Part shown: piece after piece, positions 34,151 through 43,312 of the stretch | How positions within the stretch are numbered: position 1 is the stretch's first letter | Layout of the letters: the number at the start of each line of letters is the position of its first letter | Position numbers and translations under genes: made by a program | Assembly: GCF_031599675.1 (NCBI RefSeq) | Contig: NZ_CP134223.1 | Location: forward strand, 5,686,501 to 5,750,500 | Length of the DNA stretch: 64,000 bases | Reading direction: 5' to 3' | Source of the DNA: Paenibacillus pedocola | GTDB lineage: Bacteria; Bacillota; Bacilli; Paenibacillales; Paenibacillaceae | Notes under the pieces: generated by a model | The model's input: only the letters and a program-made list of their open reading frames with translations | The model's database searches: none | Told to the model about the DNA's origin: nothing

Positions 34151-35888
34151 CACTGTACCAATCATTTACTTCTTTAGTGATCACATCACCGCCATTCTTG
34201 TAGAATAGCGCTGTAAATTCATCGAAGTAGGAGAGCGGCTTCTCACCATAGATGATGCTCAGGTAACTCTCCGTTGCGAGTTTCTGCAGGAACACTCCAT
34301 GCTTCTCCATTCCGTCCGTTAGAGGGCCGTGGTACCGGTTGGGAATTTCCAGCCCCTGCTCGGCAATCGCAACCCCGGCTGCCGCCAGTTGAGCCGAATT
34401 CAGCCCCTTGATTCCCTGTTCGATCGGCGTACTCATTTCGGCATCGGAGTTTTCAGACAACTTTTTGATCGCTTCCGCATTCATATAAGGCAGTACCGGC
34501 GCACCGCCGGTCAGCGGATACAGCATCCAGCGCATATCCATGGATGACCCGTCCGCAAGCGGCCACTTCTCATTCGGCACCCCTTCGGTTGCAAAATTGA
34601 CCGTGATGACCTTGCCGTCCTTAATCACATAATCGTAGCCTTCATGATATCCTTTGGCGAAACGGGGATCCAAATAGGGATCGTCCGGGCCGAAATTTTG
34701 GGCAAGCAGCTTGTTATAATAGGCGAACCAGGCCTCTATATGCTGAAAGTCCTTACTAAACACTGTATAGACGCCGTAAATCGGCTTCTGCGCCTTGCCC
34801 TTTAAACCCTCCGGTCCTGCTGGAAGGGGATAGGCCTGCCAGTCCGCTTCCCGATCGGCTTTCACCGTATCCCCGAGCGGCCAGGCCCCCATCCAGAACG
34901 GGCCGAACATCACCCCTGCCAGTCCTTTAACCGCCAGCTCGGACGCTTGGCCTGAGTCCTGGATGCCAGCATTCCTGTCTATGTAGCCTTTGGCCATCCA
35001 GGACGCCATCGTTTCGAGGTACTTCTTGGCATCCGGGTGAACGGCTCCATAGACCAGACCGCCATGCCCGTCTTCATTCCAGAACAGCTTAATGTCAGCT
35101 GTGCTGAGCATCTGTGTGGAGAGGGCGCCGGCTATGACATCCGTCTGCCCCATCCAGCTCCATGGGCCTTCCTTCAGTGGAACCGCCAGGCCGACTTCGT
35201 CATCTTGGCCATTCCCGTTAGGGTCCTGCTCAGAAAATGCCTTCAGCACTTGCTCGAGCTCGCTGATCGTCGCCGGCGGGTTAAGCGACAGCTTCTCCAG
35301 CCAGTCCTTTCGGATCCACATGACCGTTCCCTCATTTCCCTCGCTAAAGCGGGGAAGTCCGTAAATCTTGCCGTCTTTGGTCACCTCCGTCATAGTATAA
35401 GCATACTTCTCCAGCGCCTCCTTCAGCTTCGGATGCGCAAATTTCTCAATCGCATCATCCAGCGGAAGCAGCCTGTCCGCTTGGAGCAGATTCTTCAGGA
35501 TGTCTCCTTCTGCGTTGAAGGTGTCCGGCAGCTTGCCGTTCACGGCCAGCGCCAGCCGGATTTTGGTATCCGCATCCTCAAACTTGCTGACAATCCAGTC
35601 AAACTTCGTGACAATCCCCAGATGTTCTTCCATCCAGCGGGTGTGCACATTATCTGTAAGACTCTCTCCCGGCTTGAAAGCATTAGGCCGGTTCTCGTCC
35701 ACGATTGCTGTGGTAATCGTAATCGGCGGATCATATTTAAAGTCCCATATCGGCTTCGTTTCCCCGCTCTCCGTCCTGTTTGCGGTTGTTTTGCCGCTGC
35801 TGTTTAAACAGCCGGCAAGTACCAGAGCTCCTGACAGAACCGCCAGCATAATGATTCTTTTTCTTTGCTTTTTCACCGGCCTAATCAC
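34137..35888 (-). CDS. ABC transporter substrate-binding lipoprotein (LplA type), coupled to two-component genes
   Basis: This 583-residue lipoprotein has signal and lipobox at VLAGCLN (Cys about 27). A LplA-like binding domain follows (LGIVTKFDWIVSKFEDADTKIRLALAV, TVMWIRKDWLEKLSLNPPATISELEQVLKAF). The start is GTG at 35888, overlapping the regulator's TGA (GTGA). It is translated with the kinase and regulator genes, so it may serve as the sensor's co-receptor as well as, or instead of, feeding the downstream permeases. Confidence 0.88.
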   Translation of the reverse strand: MIRPVKKQRKRIIMLAVLSGALVLAGCLNSSGKTTANRTESGETKPIWDFKYDPPITITTAIVDENRPNAFKPGESLTDNVHTRWMEEHLGIVTKFDWIVSKFEDADTKIRLALAVNGKLPDTFNAEGDILKNLLQADRLLPLDDAIEKFAHPKLKEALEKYAYTMTEVTKDGKIYGLPRFSEGNEGTVMWIRKDWLEKLSLNPPATISELEQVLKAFSEQDPNGNGQDDEVGLAVPLKEGPWSWMGQTDVIAGALSTQMLSTADIKLFWNEDGHGGLVYGAVHPDAKKYLETMASWMAKGYIDRNAGIQDSGQASELAVKGLAGVMFGPFWMGAWPLGDTVKADREADWQAYPLPAGPEGLKGKAQKPIYGVYTVFSKDFQHIEAWFAYYNKLLAQNFGPDDPYLDPRFAKGYHEGYDYVIKDGKVITVNFATEGVPNEKWPLADGSSMDMRWMLYPLTGGAPVLPYMNAEAIKKLSENSDAEMSTPIEQGIKGLNSAQLAAAGVAIAEQGLEIPNRYHGPLTDGMEKHGVFLQKLATESYLSIIYGEKPLSYFDEFTALFYKNGGDVITKEVNDWYSENKP

Positions 35889-37468
35889 TCCATTCCCAAT
35901 CGGTATCTGTCCCTGAATTCCTGCGGCGTCATCTGATAATAGTCACGGAATTTCCGGATAAACCAGTTGGTATTGGGATAGCCGATACTTTCTCCAATAT
36001 GATAGATTTTATGTTCCGTATGCTTCAGCAAATCGCAGGCCTTGAGCATGCGCTGCTCGTAAATATATTGGGATACAGTACTGTCCGTACATTGCTTAAA
36101 GAGCTTAGAGAGATGGTTAGGATGTACGAAGACCCGTTTAGCCAGCAAAGTAAGTGACAAGTCCTTGTCCAGTTCCTTCCGGATGTAAGCTTGCGTCTTA
36201 CGGACAACAGCCTTGCTGTGGTCCTCGGTCTCCTCTCCCAGCTTCTCATGAAGCGTGCGCAGTGCGTTCAGTGCCCAGTTCTCCAGCTGTGACGCATGCA
36301 GCATGGCTCTCCCCTTAACAAAGGCGGATTGCTCCGGAGTGAGCATCTGGGCCAGCGTCCTGCCGCTGCGATTCGCAATATACTGGAAGCTATTCGACAG
36401 AAAGAAAAAAACGTCGCGCATCAGATCGGGTGAACCTGTATGCAGCAAGGGAGAGACGAACGCGCGGATCTTGGCTTCCGCCTCTTCCCATTGCTCCGTT
36501 TCCAAAAGATGCGTCAGAAGCGGCGCTTCGTAGAGCTTGCGCATAAGACGCAATTCCTCCTCGTTCCTTCCCGGTACCTGTATGGACGACCGGCCGCTAT
36601 TAGCCAGGTGCGATTTGGCTATCATATAACTGGCTTGCATCCCTTCCGGGAAGAGACAGCCGGATTCTCCTACTGTTATCTCGCCTTTAAGCAAGTTTCG
36701 TGCTTCTTGCCTTAAACGGTCTAACCGCTCATGCACCCATTCCGCATCCGGCGGGGCCCCCGACAGGTCGTACACCAGAACGAGCAGGTTTTCTTCATCG
36801 TCCGCAGCCGGCCAGCAGTCATATCTGTCCATCAGCAGTTCTTCCAGCATGTTCGTCACCGCGAACCGGATCAGGGACTGCGAATACAGATCCTGACTGT
36901 CGAAGGGCGGACCCAGGCGGACGAGGCACAGCAAGACAGAGCCTGGTATCGGAATCGGAAGGTCGAACAGCTTCAGCTTCTCCGCAAGCACCTTGACGTT
37001 CAGCGTGCCGCTTAACACCTTGAGCAATAGCCCTGCCTTCAGCTCTGTGCAATTGTCCCGGTAGATACGGAAGCCCTGTTCGATCGACCGCTCCTGCTCC
37101 AGCTGCTTAACGATCCGGCCCATTGCCGCTAGTAATTGTTCGTCCTTGACCGGCTTCATCAGGTAATCGAGCGCTTGCAGCTCAATAGCTTTGCGGGCAT
37201 AATCGAAGTCCGCATACCCTGTGAGCAGCAGGCATTTCAGCCCCGGAATGCGCTGCCTGGCCTGCTCGATCAGCTCGAGACCGTTCATACGCGGCATACG
37301 GATATCCGTCATGAGAATATCTACCGGCAGTGATTCCATGAGGGCCAGCGCCTCGCCCGCGCTGTAAGCCTTCAGCACCCGGGAGATCCCGAGTGTAGTC
37401 CATGGAACCGTATCCGCCAGACTGTCCGCATAATGCTTCTCGTCATCCACTACAAGCAGGCTTTTCAT
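35885..37468 (-). CDS. YesN-like AraC-family response regulator of the cellulose locus
   Basis: From ATG at 37468 the product has 527 residues. The receiver (LLVVDDEKHYADSL) has Asp55 in ILMTDIRMPRMNG and Lys in DYLMKPVKD. A long linker precedes the C-terminal AraC HTH pair (LSLTLLAKRVFVHPNHLSKLFKQ, YHIGESIGYPNTNWFIRKFRDY). The ATG overlaps the kinase stop (ATGA), with AAGGAGG inside the kinase gene. It probably activates the cellulase operon downstream. Confidence 0.92.
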   Translation of the reverse strand: MKSLLVVDDEKHYADSLADTVPWTTLGISRVLKAYSAGEALALMESLPVDILMTDIRMPRMNGLELIEQARQRIPGLKCLLLTGYADFDYARKAIELQALDYLMKPVKDEQLLAAMGRIVKQLEQERSIEQGFRIYRDNCTELKAGLLLKVLSGTLNVKVLAEKLKLFDLPIPIPGSVLLCLVRLGPPFDSQDLYSQSLIRFAVTNMLEELLMDRYDCWPAADDEENLLVLVYDLSGAPPDAEWVHERLDRLRQEARNLLKGEITVGESGCLFPEGMQASYMIAKSHLANSGRSSIQVPGRNEEELRLMRKLYEAPLLTHLLETEQWEEAEAKIRAFVSPLLHTGSPDLMRDVFFFLSNSFQYIANRSGRTLAQMLTPEQSAFVKGRAMLHASQLENWALNALRTLHEKLGEETEDHSKAVVRKTQAYIRKELDKDLSLTLLAKRVFVHPNHLSKLFKQCTDSTVSQYIYEQRMLKACDLLKHTEHKIYHIGESIGYPNTNWFIRKFRDYYQMTPQEFRDRYRLGME

Positions 37469-39207
37469 ACCGCTTCCTCCTTCGTTTCTTCTTGCGTCCC
37501 CAGCCTCCAGTGGAGTTTCACGCATAGGCCGCCTAGCCTGGATTGACTAAGCACAATTTCGGCATCCGGGCCGAAGTTGCCTTGCAATCGCTGGTACACG
37601 TTCCATAGGCCGCAGCCGGTATATTCGCCGGCGGGAATATCCAGCTCCCTGTACAGCCGGTCGGTCTGCTCCCGGTTCAGCCCTTTGCCGTTATCCTCCA
37701 CTTCCAGGCTTAACCAGCCATCCTTGACGCAGACGCTAACTTCTACCCGGCCCGGGTAATCGACATTCTCAAGTCCATGCACGACCGCATTCTCCACAAG
37801 CGGCTGGACCAGCAGCCGGGGAATTCTCAGCTCCGCCAGTTCCTCCGGCAGTCCGATGCTGTAGGTCAGCGTCTCATTGCGAAGCCGGATAATCTCAAGG
37901 TGGATGCGGACAAAGGCCAATTCTTCCTCCAGGCTGACTCCCTGATTGTCCATTCGTGTCGTATACCGGTAATAATCGGCCAGATGATACGCCATATCCA
38001 TGACAGCCCGTTTCTTACCCATTTTGGTCATATTAATGATGAATCCCAGGCAATTGTATAGAAAATGAGGATGGATCTGCGCCTGCAGCTGCTTCAGCGT
38101 GGCATCGCGCGCCAGAATACGCGATCTCAGATCATTCTCGATGAGATCCTGGATCTGCGTTGCCATCTCGTTGAAGTTCTGCATAAGGAAGGTGAATTCA
38201 TTGTTCGATTTCGCCGGGAGACGGTAGGCGTAATCGCCTCCCTTGATCCGCTGAACGGCGCGTACAAGATGGAAGATAGGCCGGTGTACGTTCCAGTACA
38301 GGGCAGACGCGGCGGTGATACCGGTCAGGAGGAGAATGACCGAAGACGCTCCAAACAATATCCTCTGCTGTCTGATAGGTCCAATGATCTGGTCAAGCGG
38401 AACGGAATCGATCAGATGCCATTCCAGGAGATTGGAATAATAATAGGTAATCAGATACGGCCTGCCGCCATACGAATGGATCAGGAAGCCTGAATCCCGG
38501 CTGTGCACCCTGTCGCCCAGATCTGTGGCGATTTGCTCCATTTCAGGGCCTTTCGCGGACCGGCTGGCGATGATAGCGTGCCCGGCTTTGTAAAAAAACG
38601 GATTGTCGGAGTGGTCAGACTTGTAGGTGTCGAGCAGATTCTCGAAGCTCCACTTGTAGAGGTTGATGCGGACAGCAACATCCAGATCGTCCGGACGGGC
38701 CGGTTTGTATCCTGTGGTGACATAGGTCCGGGTAAAGCCGGAGCCAATCTCCAAATCTTCGCTGTAGCTCCACCCCAGCGAGAACCGGCTATCGAACTCT
38801 TCAAGATCATACTCATAGGAGGGGGAAGAAGAAATACTGTCGCCCCGTTGCGGGAAATAGACAGTCACGTCATTACGCCAGTTACCCGAAGCGCTGGCCA
38901 GCGACAGCTTCTCCTGAATCAGCAGCCTTGTTTTCATTAAGGAATAATCGCTCATCTCATGGTTGTACAGATATTCCAGCACATTTGTGTCAACGAGCAT
39001 AGGGGCGGAGGCCAAATCGAACTTCTCGATACTGGCATCCATTTGCGCCACGAATAGCTCCATCCGGTTGAGGCTCGCTTTAATAAGCTCCTCCTGTATG
39101 ACGTTGATGCTCTTGGAAGTAGAATAATAATACAGCGCCACGACCGGTGTCAGCAGAATTAGCAGTAAGATCAGCATTTTCTGAAAGATGTTGAATTTGA
39201 TTCGCAC
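37465..39207 (-). CDS. YesM-like sensor histidine kinase of the cellulose locus
   Basis: The 580-residue kinase has TM1 (MLILLLILLTPVVALYYYS), an extracellular sensor to about residue 285, and TM2 (FGASSVILLLTGITAAS). HAMP, the His_kinase motif IHPHFLYN with His381, and GHKL boxes (QPLVENAVVHGLE, EDNGKGL, GLWNVYQRL) follow. The start is GTG at 39207 behind AAGGATGGG. It is first in the kinase-regulator-binding protein operon. Confidence 0.92.
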   Translation of the reverse strand: MRIKFNIFQKMLILLLILLTPVVALYYYSTSKSINVIQEELIKASLNRMELFVAQMDASIEKFDLASAPMLVDTNVLEYLYNHEMSDYSLMKTRLLIQEKLSLASASGNWRNDVTVYFPQRGDSISSSPSYEYDLEEFDSRFSLGWSYSEDLEIGSGFTRTYVTTGYKPARPDDLDVAVRINLYKWSFENLLDTYKSDHSDNPFFYKAGHAIIASRSAKGPEMEQIATDLGDRVHSRDSGFLIHSYGGRPYLITYYYSNLLEWHLIDSVPLDQIIGPIRQQRILFGASSVILLLTGITAASALYWNVHRPIFHLVRAVQRIKGGDYAYRLPAKSNNEFTFLMQNFNEMATQIQDLIENDLRSRILARDATLKQLQAQIHPHFLYNCLGFIINMTKMGKKRAVMDMAYHLADYYRYTTRMDNQGVSLEEELAFVRIHLEIIRLRNETLTYSIGLPEELAELRIPRLLVQPLVENAVVHGLENVDYPGRVEVSVCVKDGWLSLEVEDNGKGLNREQTDRLYRELDIPAGEYTGCGLWNVYQRLQGNFGPDAEIVLSQSRLGGLCVKLHWRLGTQEETKEEAV

Positions 39208-39261
39208 CGGATTCCCATCCTTGTTTCGTAATCACAACTCAACCTGTATTTTACAATATGT

Positions 39262-39275
39262 TGTAAGCGTTTTCC
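39262..39275. promoter_or_regulatory. cre-like site before the kinase gene
   Basis: TGTAAGCGTTTTCC fits the cre consensus at 13 of 14 positions. It lies just upstream of a TAAAAT box on the minus strand, so glucose may repress the whole cellulose regulon at its sensor genes. Confidence 0.55.
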
Positions 39276-39318
39276 ACATTCTTTGATGCATGGATCTCTG
39301 TCTCTCTCTTGAAAGCAT

Positions 39319-39348
39319 AAAAAAGCCGCCCATTGGAATGAGCAGCTT
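39319..39348 (-). terminator. Terminator of the ABC-F gene
   Basis: AAGCCGCCCATT (39323-39334) pairs with AATGAGCAGCTT (39337-39348), followed by TTTTTT on the minus strand. Confidence 0.75.
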
Positions 39349-39449
39349 ACTGAGATCCTATACATTCAGTGTCATTTTTGTTGATATTTTTCCACCAACA
39401 TCTTAAGCTTTCTTACCACCTGTAATCATTTCAATCCGGAGATTAGAAT

Positions 39450-41189
39450 TTAAAGCAGCTTAATCAGCTCTTCTAGCTCTTCAACCAATACTTTAGCTAG
39501 TTCAAAATCAGTATTTTTTAAAGCCACTTCTATTTTTGTTTCGACTGATTTTTTCTGTTGTTCCGTTTCTAAATAGTCCTTATCAAAATGACTGGCATAA
39601 ATCATCTTTCTAAATTTCCGCATACTCATTTTTCTAATCGTCTTATCGTCAATGATTAGAACATAGTCCATACCATTTACCACAGAATAGAAATCATGAG
39701 AAATCATGAGAATCGCGCCTTTATAGTCCCCAATGGCTTTCTCCAGTGCTATTTGTGTATAGGTGTCTAAATGGCTTGTCGGTTCATCAAGAAGCAATAC
39801 GTTTGCTTTGCTGGCAGCAACTTTAGCCAATTGAAGCATGTTTTTTTCTCCGCCAGATAAAGATTCTATCTTTTGATTAACGATTTCTCCTTCAAAGCCA
39901 TAGTTTGAAAGATACGATCTAATCTCATCATAAGTTGTAAACCCGGCATCAATCAATTCCTCAAGAATAGTATTGGAATCTTTTAGCATTTCGCCTTGAA
40001 GCTGAGACAAATAAGCCACTTTAACATCAGCATTGATTTCAATGGAATCATGATTATTTTTAAAGATCTCCCGGAGTAAAGTCGTTTTCCCGGTGCCGTT
40101 TGGACCGATAAGGGCTACTTTATCCGTAGATTTGATCTCAAAGTTAACATTTTCTAAAAGCAGCTCATCAAAAGCAATACTATAATCATTAACATTTATA
40201 ACAACGGTGTCTTCAATTTCATGATCCACACCGAAACTGATATCCGGTTGCTTAATATCTACGAAGGGTGCTTTAATTCTGCGCGCTTCCAATCTTTCCT
40301 GAAATTTAACTCTGGCTTTTAATGCTTTCCCTCTGGATGCTTCCGAATTATAAGTTGCGATAGCTCTAAGATTATCGATGATATTGTCGTTTCTCTTAAT
40401 TTCTTCCTCTTCAGCGACTGCGAGCTCTTGCAGCTCAATTTTAGTTTGGAGTAAGGAGAAGTTATATTCAATATACCGCCCGTCAAACTCTTGGATCTCC
40501 ATGTTTTCAAGGTGAATGATTTTGTTGAAACAATGATTCAATAAATAACGGTTGTGCGTAACAACCAGCAGTATTCCTTTGTGGGAATTAATTAGATGTT
40601 TAAGCGCATTTAGGTTTTCAAAGTCCAAAAATACATCGGGTTCGTCCATAATCATTAAGTCCGGACTATTAAGCATTTCCTTCATCACCTGAATAAGTTT
40701 GAACTCCCCGCCACTCAGGTCAGATACCTTAACATCTTTTAGCTTCATGAGGTTTGCCAGATTTAATTTCTTATTAATGCTGCTTTCGTAATCATCCCCG
40801 CCCAGGGCATCAAATGCGTCTAAAGCTAATTGATACTTCTCAAGCAACGGATCAATATCTGTGGCTGTCTCCATTTCAGTGAGAATAGAGTTTATTTCAT
40901 TTTGAATCTTAATAAACTTTTCGCCGATATATTCAAAGACGGTTGTTTCTTGAGATTTGTCTGGTTGTGAGAACTGACTTACATACCCAATTGTGCAAGT
41001 TGGGTCTATCTCTAATCTGCCTTCGTACAAATATCTTTCCGGGTCCATCAGTATATCGATCAGTGTACTTTTCCCACTGCCACTTGTCCCAATAAAAGCG
41101 CAATGTTGTGCCTCTTCAAGTGTAAATGAAATGTTTTTATATAGCTCTTTTTGCGGAAATGCGAAGGATAAGTTATCAACTTTTATCAT
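39450..41189 (-). CDS. ABC-F family ATPase (ribosome-associated, possible antibiotic resistance)
   Basis: The 579-residue protein has two fused ATP-binding domains and no membrane segment: Walker A GTSGSGKST (about 33-41) and GPNGTGKTT, signatures LSGGEFKL and LSGGEKNM, Walker B LMIMDEPD and LLLDEPTSHLD. The interdomain linker (about 245-315) is highly charged, as in ABC-F proteins that enter the ribosomal E site. Start ATG 41189 follows AAAGGT. Some relatives protect against antibiotics; others are housekeeping translation factors. The gene is AT-richer than the cellulose locus. Confidence 0.88.
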   Translation of the reverse strand: MIKVDNLSFAFPQKELYKNISFTLEEAQHCAFIGTSGSGKSTLIDILMDPERYLYEGRLEIDPTCTIGYVSQFSQPDKSQETTVFEYIGEKFIKIQNEINSILTEMETATDIDPLLEKYQLALDAFDALGGDDYESSINKKLNLANLMKLKDVKVSDLSGGEFKLIQVMKEMLNSPDLMIMDEPDVFLDFENLNALKHLINSHKGILLVVTHNRYLLNHCFNKIIHLENMEIQEFDGRYIEYNFSLLQTKIELQELAVAEEEEIKRNDNIIDNLRAIATYNSEASRGKALKARVKFQERLEARRIKAPFVDIKQPDISFGVDHEIEDTVVINVNDYSIAFDELLLENVNFEIKSTDKVALIGPNGTGKTTLLREIFKNNHDSIEINADVKVAYLSQLQGEMLKDSNTILEELIDAGFTTYDEIRSYLSNYGFEGEIVNQKIESLSGGEKNMLQLAKVAASKANVLLLDEPTSHLDTYTQIALEKAIGDYKGAILMISHDFYSVVNGMDYVLIIDDKTIRKMSMRKFRKMIYASHFDKDYLETEQQKKSVETKIEVALKNTDFELAKVLVEELEELIKLL

Positions 41190-41246
41190 AGGATTACCTT
41201 TCTTTATAACTAAATTTGTGACTAATATTAGATACATTGAAGAGCT

Positions 41247-41275
41247 AGAATAACACTGTTTACAACTAACTTCAA
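41247..41275 (-). promoter_or_regulatory. Promoter of the ABC-F gene
   Basis: Minus-strand TTGAAG (41270-41275), 17 nt, TATTCT (41247-41252). The leader to the ATG at 41189 is about 50 nt and includes an upstream in-frame ATG at 41237 with no Shine-Dalgarno. Confidence 0.5.
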
Positions 41276-41353
41276 TCCATTCACATTAAAGTTGTTCAAT
41301 AAATGGAAAAACCTAACTTAGAACAATATGATCACTTGGAGGGGATTCTTCGT

Positions 41354-41509
41354 ATGGCTAAAAAAGGACAGAAGTTTCGAAGTTACGGAGAAGATTTTAT
41401 AACGGAGGCGGAACAGGTTCATTTGAGAGGGACAGATAGCTACTCCACCGTTGCAACCCGTTTAGGATTTCTGAGCAAGACACAGCTTCAAGAGTGGGTA
41501 AAGAAGTAA
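41354..41509 (+). pseudogene. Transposase N-terminal fragment (HTH part)
   Basis: GGAGGGG precedes ATG at 41354. The frame (MAKKGQKFRSYGEDFITEA ... TRLGFLSKTQLQEWVKK) matches the DNA-binding N-terminus of small transposase OrfA-type proteins, which normally continue well past this point. Here it stops after WVKK. It is a remnant, overlapping the IS630 fragment on the other strand by 22 bp. Confidence 0.6.
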
Positions 41510-41838
41510 AGAGTGGCGAAGCCTATGACTTTGTCCTTTAGGAAGCCAGTTGTACTGCTAAGCCAAATAGGCCTGGCCTGTCCCTTTGAAGACAATTGAA
41601 CCATAGTTAGCACTGTATGTATCAAAGTCTCCGTATTTATTTTTTCCGCTAGACTGGGAAAACGACCAAGCACCTTCAAGCCGCTGCCGTAGCGTTCAAT
41701 GAGTTCAGCATTTGAATCTGCACTGGGATCGTCGGGATTCAGATGCAAACGGACAGCTAAATATCTTTCATACATGCGCGTACTTTCCGTTACTTTCATA
41801 GCCGTTGTCAGCTTTTCAATCTCTTTTTCATGTGTCAC
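41488..41838 (-). pseudogene. IS630-type transposase N-terminal remnant fused to unrelated sequence
   Basis: The first 35 codons (HEKEIEKLTTAMKVTESTRM, then YERYLAVRLHL) resemble the N-terminus of IS630-family transposases. The expected HTH does not follow; the rest reads into unrelated sequence, so the element is truncated. No terminal repeats are evident. Confidence 0.55.
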
Positions 41839-41905
41839 TCAGGTTCCGCCCTTTTCGGTTCGTTACTATCTTTTACCCGATTAGGCGGTTCTCAATTTTA
41901 TGAGT

Positions 41906-43288
41906 TCAATCTATATGGTTACGTTTTTTGCTTATAAATACATCTTTTTTCCATCTTCCTGAAAAATAATACCAAAGACTATTTATCGTGGTTACAGCAA
42001 AGCTAATAACGATGGCGAACCAAATACCGTGTATCCCCATACTAGTATGCGATAGCAAGCCTGCAAGCGGAATCCTTACTACACAAAGTGAGATAAACGA
42101 AATGACCATTATAGAAATAGCATTACCTGCTCCGGTTATGACTCCATTAGACACATAGAATATGATCATGAATAGATATCCTACTCCTACAATCCTTAAA
42201 TACCCTATCCCTGTTTGTATGACATCAGCCTCATCTACAAATATGCGCATGATCGTTCCGGGAAAGCTGACACATAAGACAGAAATTGCAGCAATCACCG
42301 GTATATTAATAATAATTCCCCACTTAAATATATCCTTGATTCGTTCTGACTTTCCTGCTCCAATGTTTTGAGCGGTTAACGTGGAGGCTGCCATCATCAT
42401 CGCTATCGCAGGCATTGCAACAATCGAATCTATCCTGCTGGCAATCCCAAAAGCCGCAATAGAAGCTGCGCTAAAACGGATTACAAAAATAGTCATAAAC
42501 GCATACCCCATAGAAACAAGCATTTGCTGTATAAATGAAGGTAATCCTATCTTCAATATTTCCATAATTGTTTTTCTCTCAAATAAAAAACTTGAAGGGT
42601 TTATCGGTTCCTTCTTATATTTATACTTCACATAGATGAATCCCATGATCGTAGCTGCCCCAGAGGAAATGAATGAGGCAAGAGCTGCACCATTAAGTCC
42701 CAATCTTGGTATTGATCCAATGCCCATAATAAGGAGAGGGTCAAGCACTGCATTTATAACTGTAGATACAATAATAAATATTAAAGGGATAACCGTATCC
42801 CCGATTCCCCTTAAAACTGAAGAAATTAAATAGGATATATAGAGGCCTGCAAAACTCAAAAAACTTATTTTCAAGTATCCTGTTGCAAGCTGCATGATAT
42901 CTTCAGGTGTCCCGATAATTCTGAGCATAGTTTCGGATAACAGCAGCCCACCTAAAGTTACAATCAGAATCAACACAGTAGCAATTGCCCAAGAATTATT
43001 TACGGTTTTTTGAATCATATCATTGTCTTTCGCTCCATATGCTTTGGAAACCAATATGGAAGTTGCAAGGGTTGCACCTGAGCAGAGTGCAACCATCGCA
43101 AGAAAAATCGGGAAGCTCAATGCAATTGCAGCTACAGCGTCTTTGCCAAGCAGTTTCCCTACCCATATGGTATTGATGACGCTGTAGCCGGTAGATACCA
43201 GATTGCCGATGAGTATAGGCAATGCAAATTGAATCAGGTGTTTCGGTATGCTGCCCGTGGTTAAATCTTTTCCAAACTGATTATTCAA
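41906..43288 (-). CDS. MATE family multidrug/Na+ exporter
   Basis: The 460-residue protein has about twelve TM segments. It shows MATE-family patterns: FALPILIGNLVSTGYSVINTIWVG at the N-terminus, GRGIGDT-like VLRGIGDTVIPL near 160, and a second-half repeat (IGLPSFIQQMLVSMGYAF). It expels cationic drugs or metabolites using a Na+ or H+ gradient. It lies 24 bp after the TetR gene, so both are expressed from the 44041-44069 promoter under the palindromic operator. Confidence 0.93.
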   Translation of the reverse strand: MNNQFGKDLTTGSIPKHLIQFALPILIGNLVSTGYSVINTIWVGKLLGKDAVAAIALSFPIFLAMVALCSGATLATSILVSKAYGAKDNDMIQKTVNNSWAIATVLILIVTLGGLLLSETMLRIIGTPEDIMQLATGYLKISFLSFAGLYISYLISSVLRGIGDTVIPLIFIIVSTVINAVLDPLLIMGIGSIPRLGLNGAALASFISSGAATIMGFIYVKYKYKKEPINPSSFLFERKTIMEILKIGLPSFIQQMLVSMGYAFMTIFVIRFSAASIAAFGIASRIDSIVAMPAIAMMMAASTLTAQNIGAGKSERIKDIFKWGIIINIPVIAAISVLCVSFPGTIMRIFVDEADVIQTGIGYLRIVGVGYLFMIIFYVSNGVITGAGNAISIMVISFISLCVVRIPLAGLLSHTSMGIHGIWFAIVISFAVTTINSLWYYFSGRWKKDVFISKKRNHID

Positions 43289-43312
43289 AATAATTCCTCA
43301 TTTCTGTGCATC

